From Rhynchonema sp. JSB1_4 (lineage: Eukaryota; Nematoda; Chromadorea; Monhysterida; Xyalidae): 64,000 bases of DNA. A program made the position numbers and the translations under genes. The notes beneath the pieces were generated by a model. The model was not told where the DNA came from. It saw nothing but the letters and a program-made list of their open reading frames with translations, and did no database searches. This document shows, piece after piece, positions 21,968 through 34,071 of this stretch (position 1 is its first letter; each line of letters opens with the position of its first letter). Where the stretch lies: the NCBI GenBank assembly GCA_030248065.1, contig JASAMV010004233.1:1-64000 (forward strand), in the 5' to 3' direction.

Positions 21968-24727
21968 ATGCTGAAGTTGATCTTGCTCTCTTCTCTGGCC
22001 ACAATAATCGCCAACTGTGATGACAACATCAAAGTGACCGGTCATTTCGGTTGTTACTCGGGCAGTCGTTAGTGATGAAACATTTGTTTGCTATTTTCTC
22101 TTGCATTCGCTATGGATCGTTATTATGATGTTTCAGCGCCTGCATTCACTTTCGGTCGCGTGAAAGCGTACATGCGAACATTGGACACCGGCAAGGAGCA
22201 GACTTGTTACAAATTTCAGGTTATTGTGAAACATCAACATAGTGGAGGTGAATGAGTGATGTTCAGGCCATCTATGTATGTCATCATGAAACATCTGCAC
22301 ACAGACAACAAACGCACCCGCGTAACATTGCGTTGATTGTCATTCATGACACTTGGATGGTCTCTACACTGTAATTTTAAATTATTCAACAAAGTTCAGG
22401 TGTTGGTACGCGAGCGTGAGCGATTGCGAAACATCATGATGCACGCCGAGATACTGCATACAACGGGTATATCGTACACGTACGAACACTGTCAACGGTT
22501 TGACACACAGACGAAGTGTGGCGGGTTCGGATCGTGGTACGTTTGATGCACACATGGTACAGTCCATCCACTCGCTCATGAGACACGGGAGGTGCTGCAA
22601 GGGGCGCACACCCACAGGGGCTAAATGGACCATGGCCCATACCCTGTCAGGATAGCCCCGGGCTAGCTTTTCATAGCCCTAGGCTATTTTCTCGGCAAAA
22701 CGACTCAATAATGAAAATGTTTGTCGCCGAAACTTAAAAAGGATAAAAAATCGCAACGTTTTTAGAGCTAATTTCCATGTTTCGCACCTGGTGCGCCGTC
22801 CTCTAGCTTGCGTTATTTGCTGCATAAGTAACCGTAAAACACTGAGCCAGCCCTGATATAAACGATTCTTCTAACTGAAGCAAGAACTGGATAAACACGT
22901 TTTTAGATTTAGCCCGCATCGTCCGCTTGAATCCTGAGTACACCCCATAGCCAGATCTGGTAATGTTCGGGTTTCGGTGCGCCAGGGGTTCACCTGCTCC
23001 TCGTTTTTCGAAAACGAAAGAAAGAGAATTTGTGTCTCTTTTGTTTGAAGAAATACTTTGAACCAGAAGGTTACTGGGATCTGGCCAAGTAGCCAGCTGC
23101 GCAACTCACTGGTCCGGTCCCCAATGAGCTGGTGGACGGACTATACAGTTTCGATCAATTGACATTGAACATGTTCTCATGTAGCATATTCTCCAACTTT
23201 CAGCATGTCGTGCAACTTGTGTGCGTACTCAAACACCAACAAAAGTACGTCAGGCCAGCCAGCTTGGTGATGTTTCACAGGTGCCATTTATTCATTCGCA
23301 GTTATCTGTTTTGCAGCCGGCGAGGAGCTGGATGCCTGGATGACTCTGGACGGCCAAACAGTCAGTTCGTGCGAGCAAGCTTTCTCCGACCAAACGAACG
23401 ACTTCGACGACGAAGGACTAATGTTGCACGTGTGCTTGCCGATGAAGGAACACTTTCTCAGGGCTCGTGGTCTCAGTCGAGTGCTGTGGGATGCCATGAG
23501 TGAGGTGCGGTACAGTAAGATAATGTCATCATAACACACATTATACACATACAGTACATAGATAGTCCCAGTACCGGAAAATGTCCGAGAAGCTCCTTGA
23601 TCTTAGTTGGCATTCTCCGGAACTGGGTGGTTTTTTTCGAAACACACGCGGTGTAAACGTCAGTTGGGTGTAAAGATCGGTGTAAGTTCGGTCGAAAGCT
23701 CGATACAGGACAGTGGGCGTCAGCCAGTGCGACCGTCCACTGCTGACACCGAACTTTCTTAGGGTTCCACCAGATAGACTCGAAACCCGAAACATAATTT
23801 TTTTCTATGTCCATGTTTCGGGTTTCGGTTTTTTTTCAAAACCCGAAACATGGACATAGAAAAAATTTATGTTTCGGGTTTCGGGCTTATCTGGTGGAGC
23901 CCTAATACCGAGCTTTCGACCGAACACCGACCGTATTACATCCAATCCAACTCTTTGTTTGCACCGTTTCGAAATTTCCACCCACCTACTGTGTTCCATA
24001 CGTATCTGGTTCCTATCACATTCAGCCTAACATGACCGTCAACAAAATCGTTGTGTATCTGACTCTGCGATTTCTGAGTGTTGATAATCCCGAATCGGTG
24101 ACGCCGGAATACGTTGACTTGTTGGAAGCTAACTTGGATCATCAGGATGAAAACGACGGTTGGTGCTTGCCGGAGTTTTCCACATAGAACCCCCGGGACA
24201 CTAGTTTGGGTAAAAGGTTTTCCGAGAATCAACCAACCAATGCAAAAAAAACTTTCCACAAGACAGTGTGTATAGGCGCGGGTCATTTTCACAAAGTTTT
24301 CAGCAAAAACCGTTATCTGATCGATTTACGCGTGCTTTCAAAAAATGCAAGCAAAGTGATCAACAACGATGAAGTTGCGATGAGTTCAACAAATGTCAAA
24401 AACTGTCCCAAATCTTCTTTTTGCACATAGCCCTGGGGGCTCGATTTGGGCACAATGTTTGAAATAAACAGGCTAATTTTTCCACCTCTTAGAGTCCCAC
24501 CGTATTAAAGCCCGATAACTCCTCGGATTGTTTAAATGCACTTACGGACAGGTTGTTCAAGCCCCGTAAAATGACAAGTGCAACATCGCAGTTACCTTCT
24601 TGATTCAGGCCGCGACCTGTCCACCGAGGACACGGCGTCGTCGACGTTGTTCGAGGCGTTCCGTCACGGACAACAAGTGGTCGCGTGCCACAAACTCATC
24701 GCCAACATTCTCACCGATCAACAATAG
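21968..24727 (+). CDS. Secreted cysteine-containing protein, unknown family
   Basis: Seven exons join in phase: 21968-22067, 22137-22219, 22400-22536, 23204-23244, 23317-23504, 24026-24158 and 24609-24727, giving 266 residues. The start MLKLILLSSLATIIANC is a typical signal peptide. About ten cysteines lie in the mature part, with a cluster across exons 3-4 (CGGFGSCMSCNLC), and an N-glycosylation site NMT in exon 6. The C-terminal third is acidic and probably helical (VDLLEANLDHQDEND, STLFEAFRHGQQ). I do not recognise a domain. Exon 4 is only 41 bp; it was chosen because it has a strong acceptor (TCCAACTTTCAG) and is the only reading that restores phase. Nested inverted-repeat elements fill intron 5. 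AATAAA lies at 25171. Confidence 0.6.
23640..23985. mobile_element. Decayed GGGTGATATTTTCGAAA-family element with a nested hairpin element
   Basis: GGTGTAAACGTCAGTTGGGTG and CGGTCGAAAGCTCG on the left, and CCGAGCTTTCGACCGAACACC on the right, mark a diverged copy of the family intact at 41625 and 44516. It is broken by the 141-bp hairpin at 23762-23902. It lies in intron 5 of the secreted-protein gene. Confidence 0.55.
23762..23902. mobile_element. 141-bp near-perfect hairpin element
   Basis: The left arm GGGTTCCACCAGATA... CATGTTTCGGGTTTCGG pairs with the right arm CCCGAAACATGG... TATCTGGTGGAGCCC, leaving almost no loop. TA flanks it on both sides, which fits a TA target duplication of the Tc1/mariner type. 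Confidence 0.65.
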
Positions 24728-26008
24728 GCGCACGAATACATTCTGGGTGACTGGATCGGCTAATTGATATGCGGTTGACTCAAATGGTCAACCAAAGTCG
24801 TCAGCTCGAAACAGAACTGTGTGAGCGAGAGAAATATAATTCGGCCTGGGTTGATGACTTTAGTTGACGATCTGGTTGACGAGTCGAATATATACAGCAA
24901 GGCTGACCATCGCAAACGCACTTATTCAGTAAGCCATTGTCTAATCTTTAACTGTGAAAATCTTGTCCTTTTTACTTTATTGTTTTCGCGAAGTCTGTGT
25001 GATTCATTCCCCCTTGTGCGAGCTTGTACTGTACCTTGTTCTTCCACCCTTTTTTCACGATGCCTGTCCACAGCTCATTTCCTCAATATCGAAACGAAAA
25101 ATGAAACTGAGTGATATACATACGCGTGGGGAACTGTCCGTTTTCATGAGCAGTGCTGTTATTGCGCCACAATAAAAACCAGCTCGTCTATTACTTCGTG
25201 CTGACGATTTGATGCGCATTCACACTGATGCAAATCGCCCGTCCGCGAAAGCGGGTCCACAAAAGTGCAACCGAAGAGCACATTGCTGTCCGATTGACTT
25301 AGTGGTTTGATTTCATGCGGTTAGACACCGATTCGCGACGTTTTATTCACCCCCTTTTGGTTACAGGAGAAGAAGAGAAAAAAAGAATATCAAAGAATAA
25401 GAAAAGAATATCACTCACCCGCAAAGACGGTGCTGCACTACGGTATATTACATTGTGTATCTGTTGGTCGAGCGGTATGAACAAAAAACATCAGTTCCAC
25501 TCAACCAAACCAAATAGTCAACTTTTGGGCGCGACAGCTGCCCGCGCAATGTCAACGGTGCGCATTATCGTTTCGGGTTTACGGCGTTCTGGTTAAATGA
25601 CAAAGTTGGGTACCAAATATATCAGGTGGTACACTAGCTTTTATTGGCCCCGCAATCGGGTACCCGGCAATCTGAATTCACTTTAGTACCGCTCCAACTG
25701 CACAAATCTTATGCTTTCAACGGTCGTTATAATATGGCAGGCGTTGCGCGCGGCACTGCTTCCAAAAAGCTCAACGAGCAATATATTGTTGTAAAAAAGC
25801 CCAAGTCAACGTTTGCTGTCACCAAAAGTCAGCTCACTATATGTTGAAGCTTCCACCAATATCCTTGTGGACGCATGCGTGTATTTGATTCTGTTGAGTT
25901 CTTCGACTTGGAACGGTCTTGTTTCACCCAAACATGTGACTTTTCTTTGGTTACATCAATAGCCTGAAGTGTTTTTCAACGTTTCACAATATTCCAGAAT
26001 ATAATAAT
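24728..26008. other. Intergenic, no gene seen
   Basis: Contains the probable poly(A) signal of the upstream gene (25171-25176). The frames at 24821-25175, 25315-25596 and 25644-25847 lack splice context and recognisable motifs. The promoter of the receptor gene should lie near 25900-26008. Confidence 0.4.
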
Positions 26009-29000
26009 ATGGTGTGCTACATCCCACTCCCTCTAATATTGTGCACCATCATCACGGGGGTACAAGCGTCGGAGGATGAGCACTATCTGTACAGCGATCT
26101 GATGAACGGCTATGACCTGCTGGAGCGTCCGGTGGCCAATATTTCCCAACCAGTTACCGTCCATCTGAGCGTGATTCTGCAGCAGATTATTGATTTGGTA
26201 AAAAAATTGTTGGTAGTCTGTCAAAAATTATTTCAAAAAATAAGAAATAAAAATTTGATTTTCCAGAACGAAAAGGACCAAGTGATCACGATCAACGCCT
26301 GGCTCAAATATGTACGTATACGACTTAAGCCATATTTGACTAAAAACTAAAATAAATATGTAAAAAAGACAGAAATACAAAAAAACAAACTTAAAAACAC
26401 ACACGCAGACGTGGAACGACTATCGACTCCGATGGCAGCCGGAGGAGTACGGGGGCATCGGTGACGTACGATTTCCGATGGAGAAACTGTGGAAGCCCGA
26501 TGTGTTGCTCTATAACAGGTTAGGGGGCGTAGGCCTGAGACTGACACAAGCCTGAGTTTGAGCCTAAGGCCCAGCCTGGCCTCGATTCTGCAATTTTGCC
26601 TAAAATGATAATGTAACAGCAATGACTTGCGTCCGTTTCGCCCTGTTTTCATAAATGGCCGAGGTGCCATGACTGAGCCTGAAAGTGCCCTGAGCATGGA
26701 CTGAGCCTAAACTTAGCCTAAGTTCGCAGCCTAACCAAAGCCCTGATTTGCACAGCGTCGATTCGTCGTTCGATTCAACCTACCCGACCAAATTCGTCGT
26801 GTACGCGGATGGCACCATTAATTGGATTCCGCCGGGCATTTTTCTGATCAGCTGTAAGATCGACATCACCTGGTATCCGTTTGACGAACAACGATGTTTT
26901 CTCAAAGCTAGTCACTCTATTATCAGTTCTTGAAATAGTTTTTTTTAGATTTTTTTGGGAAAGGCTGGTGATATAAATACGAACCGCTTTTTACTGCTCA
27001 TCGAATATTGGTAATGGCGCACTATGTAGTTTTGAAAGCGTGTCTGTTTCCCGCCCGACAGCCAATAAACAATTGAAATTAATGGCACTAGCAAATTGCT
27101 TATGTTTTTTACTTAGTCAAAGTGAGAAAGGCAGATCCTATGCGATCACAAAGTTTGATGCCCGCAGTGGTTTAGTTGACACCCTCAAGGATGTGATGTT
27201 TCAGTTTGGTTCATGGACCTATGACGGGACGAAGATCGATTTGCGCGCGGACAAGGCAGGCGGCAATGGATTTGACATGTCTGAGTACATGCTCAACGGA
27301 GAATTCAGTCTTTACAGTTAGTTAGTCATTTATCTTGCAACATTTTATAAAATTTTATTCTGGAAACTAAAATTAGCGATTTGTTCGGAACTGATGCTCG
27401 AGTGAGTCCAGCGTCTGTTTTTCCGCGGGAGATTTCGTGATGTGGCATTGTTTATTAACAAAAACCAAACTATGGTCATTGGCTTGGCAGGTTCAAATAA
27501 GTGGCTTTACCAAATCTCGAACACCGAAAAGTCCATCCCAGTTTCAAAAAAGTCACTATGATCGAAGCAGATCTAATCCGTTTCCCTTGTCAAGTCAGAC
27601 TACATTTCACCATAGAAATTTTATTTTAAAACTGTTCTTCTACAAAATCAACTTTTACATTCAATGTTCAGAAACGGAAGTGATCCGAAGCGAGAAGTTC
27701 TACGATTGCTGCCCGGAGCCGTACCCGGATCTCAAGTTCTTCATGTTTATCAGACGTCGCACGCTCTTCCACGCCAACAACTTCGTGATTCCCTGCATTC
27801 TCATTACCGTCATGACGATTCTCGGCTTTTTGCTGCCACCCGATGCAGGAGAGAAGATCTCGCTGCGTTCGTGAAACTGTTTCTCTGCTGCATTCGAACC
27901 TATTTAGGCCTGAAAATTTAGGTTTTAGGCCTCTGAATCCAGCCTGAATTCAGCTAAGGCACAGCATGTTTGTGTTGTCGTTTCAGAGACACGAACGCAA
28001 ATTTTTTTTTCAGAAATCACCGTTTTGCTGTCAGTGTCCGTGCTGCTGACGATCGTTTCAGCCATTCTGCCCCCGACTTCGGAAGCCTGTCCCTTACTTG
28101 GTGCAGTGTTGGGAAGGAGCTATAGGCTTCGGGTCCTTAATTCAGCGGGTCGGGCAAAATGGTTTTTGCGTCCTAATTTTCAGGCATCTTCTTTTCCGTC
28201 TGCATGGTGTTCTGTTCGTTTTCTCTTGTATCCACCGTCTGCGTGCTAAATCTGCATCACGCCACGCCTGACATGAACGAAATGGGGTTGTTTGTGAGTT
28301 GAATTTCAGATTTTTACTGAATTGTCATTTATATTTCAGAATTATTGCTTGACCTTCACTCTCGCCACACAGACAACGGAGATTCTGCTCAATTGGCTGC
28401 CGTGGCTGTTGCTGATGGGCCGGCCGGGTCGGGCGATTGAACGAAAGGATTTGCGAAATCCGCTCAATTCGGCCGTTAAAATTAGAAAGGGTGCCGTTTT
28501 TTAAAGACAAACATAACTAAAACGACACTAAACATAAAAATGCCAAAAATATCACAATTTTAAATGTCAGAATGTGAGAAAAAAGCGGACGAGGACCTCG
28601 AGGTGCGCGTGAATCGATGTTGCAAACTGCTGGCTGATCGGGGCGACACGCTGGGCACGTGGACACAGGCAATGTTGATGATCATTCATCGATGTTTTGT
28701 CGAAATGAAGGTACACATAATCCACCGTGGACAGAACAGCGGGTGACAAAAATGGCGGACCCCGAATATGTGATTCGCACGGTCTCGGTACAGCGCAAGC
28801 CTTGAAGGTTTTTCTGGAAGACTCTAGATTTACGAAGCCGCCAAGGAATTGCATCTGGTTAGAATTCGAGACAAGCTGTTTTGTCACCCGCAGTTACATA
28901 CAGTATGTCCCCGCTTTTTTGTTCGTGCTGTTTTGTCACCCGCTGTTTTGTCAGTTACACACAGTCCAAAGGACTGTCCACATAATACATTGGACGTCAT

Positions 29001-29459
29001 CGGTACCGACGTTTTTGGTGATTATGAGTCGGAACGTGACAACCAATCATGACGGCAACGTGTAGGTGGAAGACCATGGCATGAAGGCAAATAAAGCGCT
29101 CGAAAATAGCAACAACGGCGAAGTACTGATACACAGCAAGTTGTGCTATGTATTATAGTTCGATGCGATTACACAGGCTGTAGCACAGGAATCTGCCCTG
29201 CCCATTATCAACGCGGGGTATATGCAGTGTAATGTGCAGAACATTTGTCACAGAACCCGAACATTTCTAGTTCCGGTTCCCATACCTTCAGTTGATCACC
29301 AAGCGAATGGAGGACGAGGACAAATGCGGTGATATGGAGAATGACTGGAAATTCGCCGCCGCCGTTGTCGATCGATTTTCGTTGATCCTGTTCAGTGGAT
29401 CGATCTTCTTTTTCACCTGCTACATTTTCTTCCGTGCGCCCTATCTGTCCGCTGACTGA
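26009..29459 (+). CDS. Nicotinic acetylcholine receptor alpha-type subunit (alpha7/ACR-16-like)
   Basis: Twelve exons join in phase: 26009-26197, 26267-26311, 26409-26518, 26756-26906, 27205-27316, 27672-27866, 28014-28100, 28184-28293, 28340-28490, 28571-28710, 28828-28857 and 29292-29459, giving 495 residues. The signal peptide ends near GVQA. The ligand-binding domain has loop A (WKPDVLLYN), the Cys-loop (C-x13-C, from [10 protein letters not shown] to RC), loop B (GSWTYDG) and the vicinal cysteines of alpha subunits ([10 protein letters not shown]). TM1 follows [12 protein letters not shown]2 is [17 protein letters not shown], cation-selective by its -1' Glu. TM3 is exon 8, with a short cytoplasmic loop next. 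[11 protein letters not shown] leads into TM4. Intron 4 appears to use a GC donor, and exon 11 is a 30-bp microexon. The usual 20' Glu after TM2 is Ala. A poly(A) signal lies at 29650. Confidence 0.95.
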
Positions 29460-30768
29460 TGTTTCACACAATGTGTTTGTGTGGATGTTGCATATCGTGT
29501 CTGCAATGTACAAGGGGAATGATACCTATACTGCATTAGTATACCACATTACGACGGCATTGTTCTCGTAGATTTGTGTGTCCTCCTTTTTGAGTATTCA
29601 TCCCCCATGCATCTACATTTTTTATGTATACACAGTGAATATGGAAGCGAATAAATCATCAATTTTGGCACCCAGAGACCTCATTGGTCTGGCACCTGAG
29701 ACCTCACAGTGCAGGGTTGGATATGTTACGTGGGTATTGTAAAGAGGAAGACATAACATATACATACTGTACGTCCAGCGACCACCCGCCCACAGCACAT
29801 GACATCACTTGACGTGCGTATGTACACTCCAGACAATCTCTCATGGTGACACAAATATGAAAAAAAAAAAACAAAACCCCCCACAAAAAAAAAAAACAAC
29901 TCGTGCAAGCTTACACCGAACTTTCTGACACCGAGCTTGCTAACCGAACTTTACACCCAACTGACCTTTACACCGTTTCGAAAATATCACCCATGTCTCT
30001 GTACATATACAAAAATATACGTAATCATGATTATCTTTCTCTTTCTCTCTTATTAGTAAACAGCACGCGCTTTGCAAATGACGTATTATAAGCAAGTCTC
30101 ACGAGAACGTTGCTATGTTTTTCTGGGATTCAGCTGTGTGGGCGGTTATTTGTCGTTTATGCATCAGGAGTTCTGGTTTAGTACCTGTGGTTTCATTCAG
30201 ATACAAGACGGTCTCAAAATGGAACTCATGTCGTCAGTCTCTCATATAGTTAACCTGACTCCTTGCATCCGAACATTCGTGAACGAGACAATATGGAACG
30301 CCAAAATACCGATATTGCGCTCAACAGCTTGACCGTGCGGAAATGATAGCCAAAAATGGGGTTTATCCGAAATAGAGGTGTGATACGTAATACGGATTTG
30401 CACGAAATACAAACCATTCAAAAGATTAAAAATATTGCTTGTCCACTGATCATGTTGTGCTCAAAATTTTCCACATTCAAGCACTCATACAATGTTAGAA
30501 AATTCCAAGATTTTGTACTTCCTTCAGATCTCCGGTAATAAATGAGCCCATTTTGCGGGAACCTTGAAAATCAAGAGTTACGACATGTCATCGTCACCGG
30601 AATATTTGGTGCAGGAATCAAGAACCAAACTAAGATGTGAGCCACCTTGGCTATAGTACTTTGAGTGGAACTGCCCTTCTACTATAAAGGTGCATCGCCA
30701 TTTGATGTTTTTCGTCAGTGTTATGGGATCATAGGCATTGCATGTAAGGCGGCCAGAGCTGCTGCATG
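29460..30768. other. Intergenic 3' of the receptor gene
   Basis: AATAAA at 29650-29655 fits the receptor 3' end. 29905-29995 is a half-copy of the GGGTGATATTTTCGAAA family (GACCTTTACACCGTTTCGAAAATATCACCC-type end). The remainder has no convincing exon. Confidence 0.45.
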
Positions 30769-31536
30769 CAGGGTTGGATTTAAAAAACATTATTATCGAA
30801 CTTTTTTTTTGAAAAAAAGTACTTTTTAAATTTTTTTTAAAATCACTTTTTTATTCCGGATCCCCAAAAAATTGGTTTCTGGAAGAATGAAATTGCCGAA
30901 ATCATGTCAGTTAGGTGTGTTTTGAGGAACACAAAAGAGAACTTTTCCACTGACCTGCATGTTCGCGCCGATCAGTCGCGGTCTAACCCCTTCGGTTATG
31001 ACTTTGTTAATCTCGAAGGTACCTTTGTGGGTACACAGTATATGACAAAAGGAAGCACAGTCTTCTGTTTGTGAATTGGTGGATAGATTTTAAGAGAGAT
31101 AAAGACGTCCAACATACTCATTTTGTGTCACAAAAAGACAATGACTGTTCCACGACCGCTGCAACCAAGCGAGCAACGTGGAGTCTGTCGGTAGCTTTAC
31201 GACACGCTCAATAACGGCACAGTATACGGTATGGGGTGTCCTATATTATACATGCAGCGGTTGTTGGGATGTCTGGGAACTGTATGAGTCCATCACAACA
31301 GCATTTCAAACTGAAATATAAGCGCCGCAGGCAATTTTTTGAGAATCGTGAGTGAAAACACATGAAAACATGCCTTTTTTCCTCAAAAAAAGTCAGAAAA
31401 TAACGAAAAAAAGTGAAAAAATTATTAAAAAATGGGCTTACTTTTTAAAATTTTAAAATAAAAAAAAGTGGCCAACTTTAAAAAAAAAATTTTTTTTTTA
31501 CAAAAATTTTTTTACTTTTATTTAAATCCAACCCTA
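30769..31536. mobile_element. hAT-like element (768 bp)
   Basis: The left terminus is CAGGGTTGGATTT and the right is ATCCAACCCTA, with a perfect 8-bp target duplication (GCTGCATG at 30761-30768 and 31537-31544). The final base is A rather than G. The AT-rich interior has no transposase frame. Confidence 0.8.
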
Positions 31537-31544
31537 GCTGCATG

Positions 31545-32451
31545 AGCTGTTTCTCAACGGGGCTTCAATGCGCTGTGAAGGTCACCAGGCTAGTCAGGCA
31601 GACCCAGTCAAGCCGTATTGTTACCCAGTATACTGTTGGTTATCTAAAAATAAAACGCATTTGGCGCAAAAAATCAGCGGTGAAAAAAACAGAGGGCAAA
31701 GGCGCGGTTCTCTAGCAACGCCCTTCACTGAAAGACCTGCTACAAATTGAGCAAAAGTGTACGTCTCAGCCCAAGCCCAAACCAAGCCCAAGTTTTACAT
31801 CTGAGCCAACTTGCCTCACAAAAAACAACTTAACTGTTTAGCTGTTTTTTCACTGCTGCTCTGAAAGTTCCCCGCATGAGTAACGACCCAAGACTTAAAA
31901 AATAGAGCTATGTATGTATGTATATGTTATGTGCAAGGTCTGGAGAACAGGAGCTTTTCCGCAGATATGACTATCTATGATCAATAAGATTATTTAATGA
32001 CGCAAACGCAAACCGGAATTATACGTACAACGTATCATGGAGCTCATTCTAGTCATGCATTGCTTACTATATCTTGATATAATCTGATTTTTGCCCGCCT
32101 GCCGTTAGCCCCTTCTGTTTTTAGCCATCTTTCAGGGGGCTTCAACTAGAAGAGGATCTGTCAGCAGGGGGCTTCTATTAATTAGAGGAAGGAAATAAGG
32201 AGAGGGCTTCTTTTTGAGAAAATACGGTAATTCAGTTTGCAGAGAGTGATAGTTCAATATTTAAGTCGTTTATCTGTGTTAATTAGGTTTCTTCATAATT
32301 GGTGCTGACTTCCGTTCCGTTAACCATTAGTCCCCGGATGTACAAAAAACAAAGTAACACCTGAACGTAATCCAAACTCAGACATTAAATTATCTAACAT
32401 CTGTATTTCATAATTTTAGAGGTCAAAAATAGATCATTGTGCTGTTCCAAG
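31545..32451. other. Intergenic, no gene seen
   Basis: Mixed AT-rich sequence with no open frame of note. A short GGGGGCTTCTATTAATTAG-like stretch near 32137-32215 resembles decayed foldback repeat. The promoter of the next gene should lie at its right end. Confidence 0.4.
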
Positions 32452-33413
32452 ATGGTGACTTTGTTTGGTACCATGGCCATGTTGGTCATGCTCGGTGTTG
32501 ACTGCCACACACAACCGGACCAAAGAATCGCAGCACTCTCATCGCAGCTGAGGGAATTTTTCCGTGAGTGGCAGGCTGGATGATTATCACTTTTTGAATC
32601 GCGGATATTTTTGTTGTTATGGTTTGATGTGGAGCCACAGCGAAAGCGCGTACAATGTACTAAGTATTTTCGGTTGCTAGAAATTTAGAATATTCACCAA
32701 TAACGTGCTGGGGCCTTCGACAGCAGATGGGATACCAAATTGTTCGTCGTTGTATGAAAAGTTCTTCTGTGAATGGTCACTTGAAACAGGATAGTCTATT
32801 TGGGGTGCACAACAATTCTATGAGTTCAGTAGGCCGTGTGCATGGTGTTGACTGCCTGGGCTGCGATTAGATAAATGCGGAATGGCAAATGTCTGCATTC
32901 CGCATTCCACGTTTATCTGCTCTCCTTTGCGGAATTTCGAATTTCTGGAAGTAAATTTATGCTTTTGGTTTTTGGTCAAGCATCTCAGTTGCTGTTTGCG
33001 TTAACACGCAACATTTGAGGTCAGCACGCTGGAAGTCGTCACTCAAGCACGCACTATTCCCCAATGATGAGCAGATAAACTCTAAGTGCGGAATGCAGAA
33101 ATTTACCATTCCGCATTTATCTGCTCATCAATTTCCGCATTCCGCATTTATCTTATCGCAGCCCTAACGTTTTTAATGCAAGCAATTTACCCAACAAACT
33201 TTAGGGTCGCGTCCCGATGATTGGGCCGGGCTGTCGGCAACCTTTACCAGGAGCGCGGATTCGGGTGGCAATCAACTGCTGTTCCGAAAGTTGCTCGCCA
33301 AACACCGCGGCAACTATCAGCGGGCACTAGTTGACCTGCTGAAATATTTGCACCATTTGGAACAGCTTATTGCGCACATCTTGGTGCCTCTGCAGATGAA
33401 TGCTGCATATTGA
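32452..33413 (+). CDS. Small secreted protein, 106 residues, unknown family
   Basis: Two exons, 32452-32563 and 33205-33413, join in phase. The start MVTLFGTMAMLVMLGVDC is a signal peptide. The mature part (about 85 residues) has no cysteine beyond the signal region and looks largely helical: RIAALSSQLREFF, then a Ser/Gly-rich turn, LLFRKLLAKHRGNY and LVDLLKYLHHLEQLIAHIL. It could be a hormone or peptide precursor, with KHR the only strongly basic run, but no amidation signal (G-K/R-R) is evident, so the role is unknown. The 641-bp intron contains an inverted-repeat element. Confidence 0.55.
32858..33164. mobile_element. GCAGATAAACGCGGAATG inverted-repeat element, copy 1
   Basis: The termini GGGCTGCGATTAGATAAATGCGG and their inverse (CCGCATTTATCTTATCGCAGCCC) enclose about 300 bp. 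The whole unit matches the copy at 56969-57273, with shared core GTTGCTGTTTGCGTTAACACG. It lies in the intron of the small secreted-protein gene. Confidence 0.7.
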
Positions 33414-34071
33414 GCTGTGATAGGTTAATTGAGTGATACATTTATTTACCTTGTAGGTACAGGGCTCATATCTCCGCCCAGTTATGTGCTAATGGCAGTG
33501 TGATTTTAACACACGAGCGAATTGCAATTTACAAGACTGCTATTTACGACCGCCTAATGTATCTTGGTTGATTCTGGCTAGTGTGTCCGGCGAGATGATA
33601 TAAAACAACGTTGCAGATGCAGATAAACTGTCAATTGCATGAAAATGACGGCAAACCCGCTTTCTTGGCCTCTTGTCAACATCATTGGTATTCGAAAGTA
33701 CACATTCGTTGGTTGAAAAGTAAACGCGATTTATTAAGTGGGTAAAATGTTTGAGACAAAAGTTTGGTGAAGGTAGATTTTCAAACATTTCTGAGTTGAG
33801 TCCCGGGAATTTTTGTGCGGAAAACTGCGGTAACAACGAATGTGCCAGAGCACAAGGAATCAGTTCAGATGCATGTTCTGATTGGCCCCGTTCGCCCCAC
33901 AAAGAAATTCGATTAAATTACGAACAGCCATTTCAGTGGAATGCATGCACGCTCATAATGCAATTTTCACTGTATTCCGTTCATTACTTTCTCATGTTCC
34001 GAGAACATGACTATCGAATTGTGACTGCACAGCATAAATGTTCAAGTTGTTCATTACCCACATTTTATTAA
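33414..34071. other. Intergenic between convergent genes
   Basis: Should hold the 3'UTRs of the plus-strand secreted-protein gene and the minus-strand gene. A 120-codon minus-strand frame at 33540-33902 has no start context or motif that I recognise. Confidence 0.4.

Noticed and set aside
23132..23503. 123-codon frame spanning exons 4 and 5 of the secreted-protein gene
   Set aside because: Reads exon 5 in the wrong frame and crosses an intron. The phased model with a 41-bp exon 4 explains the region better.
33540..33902. 120-codon minus-strand frame
   Set aside because: No recognisable motif, no fitting acceptor or partner exon, and located in the space between convergent genes.
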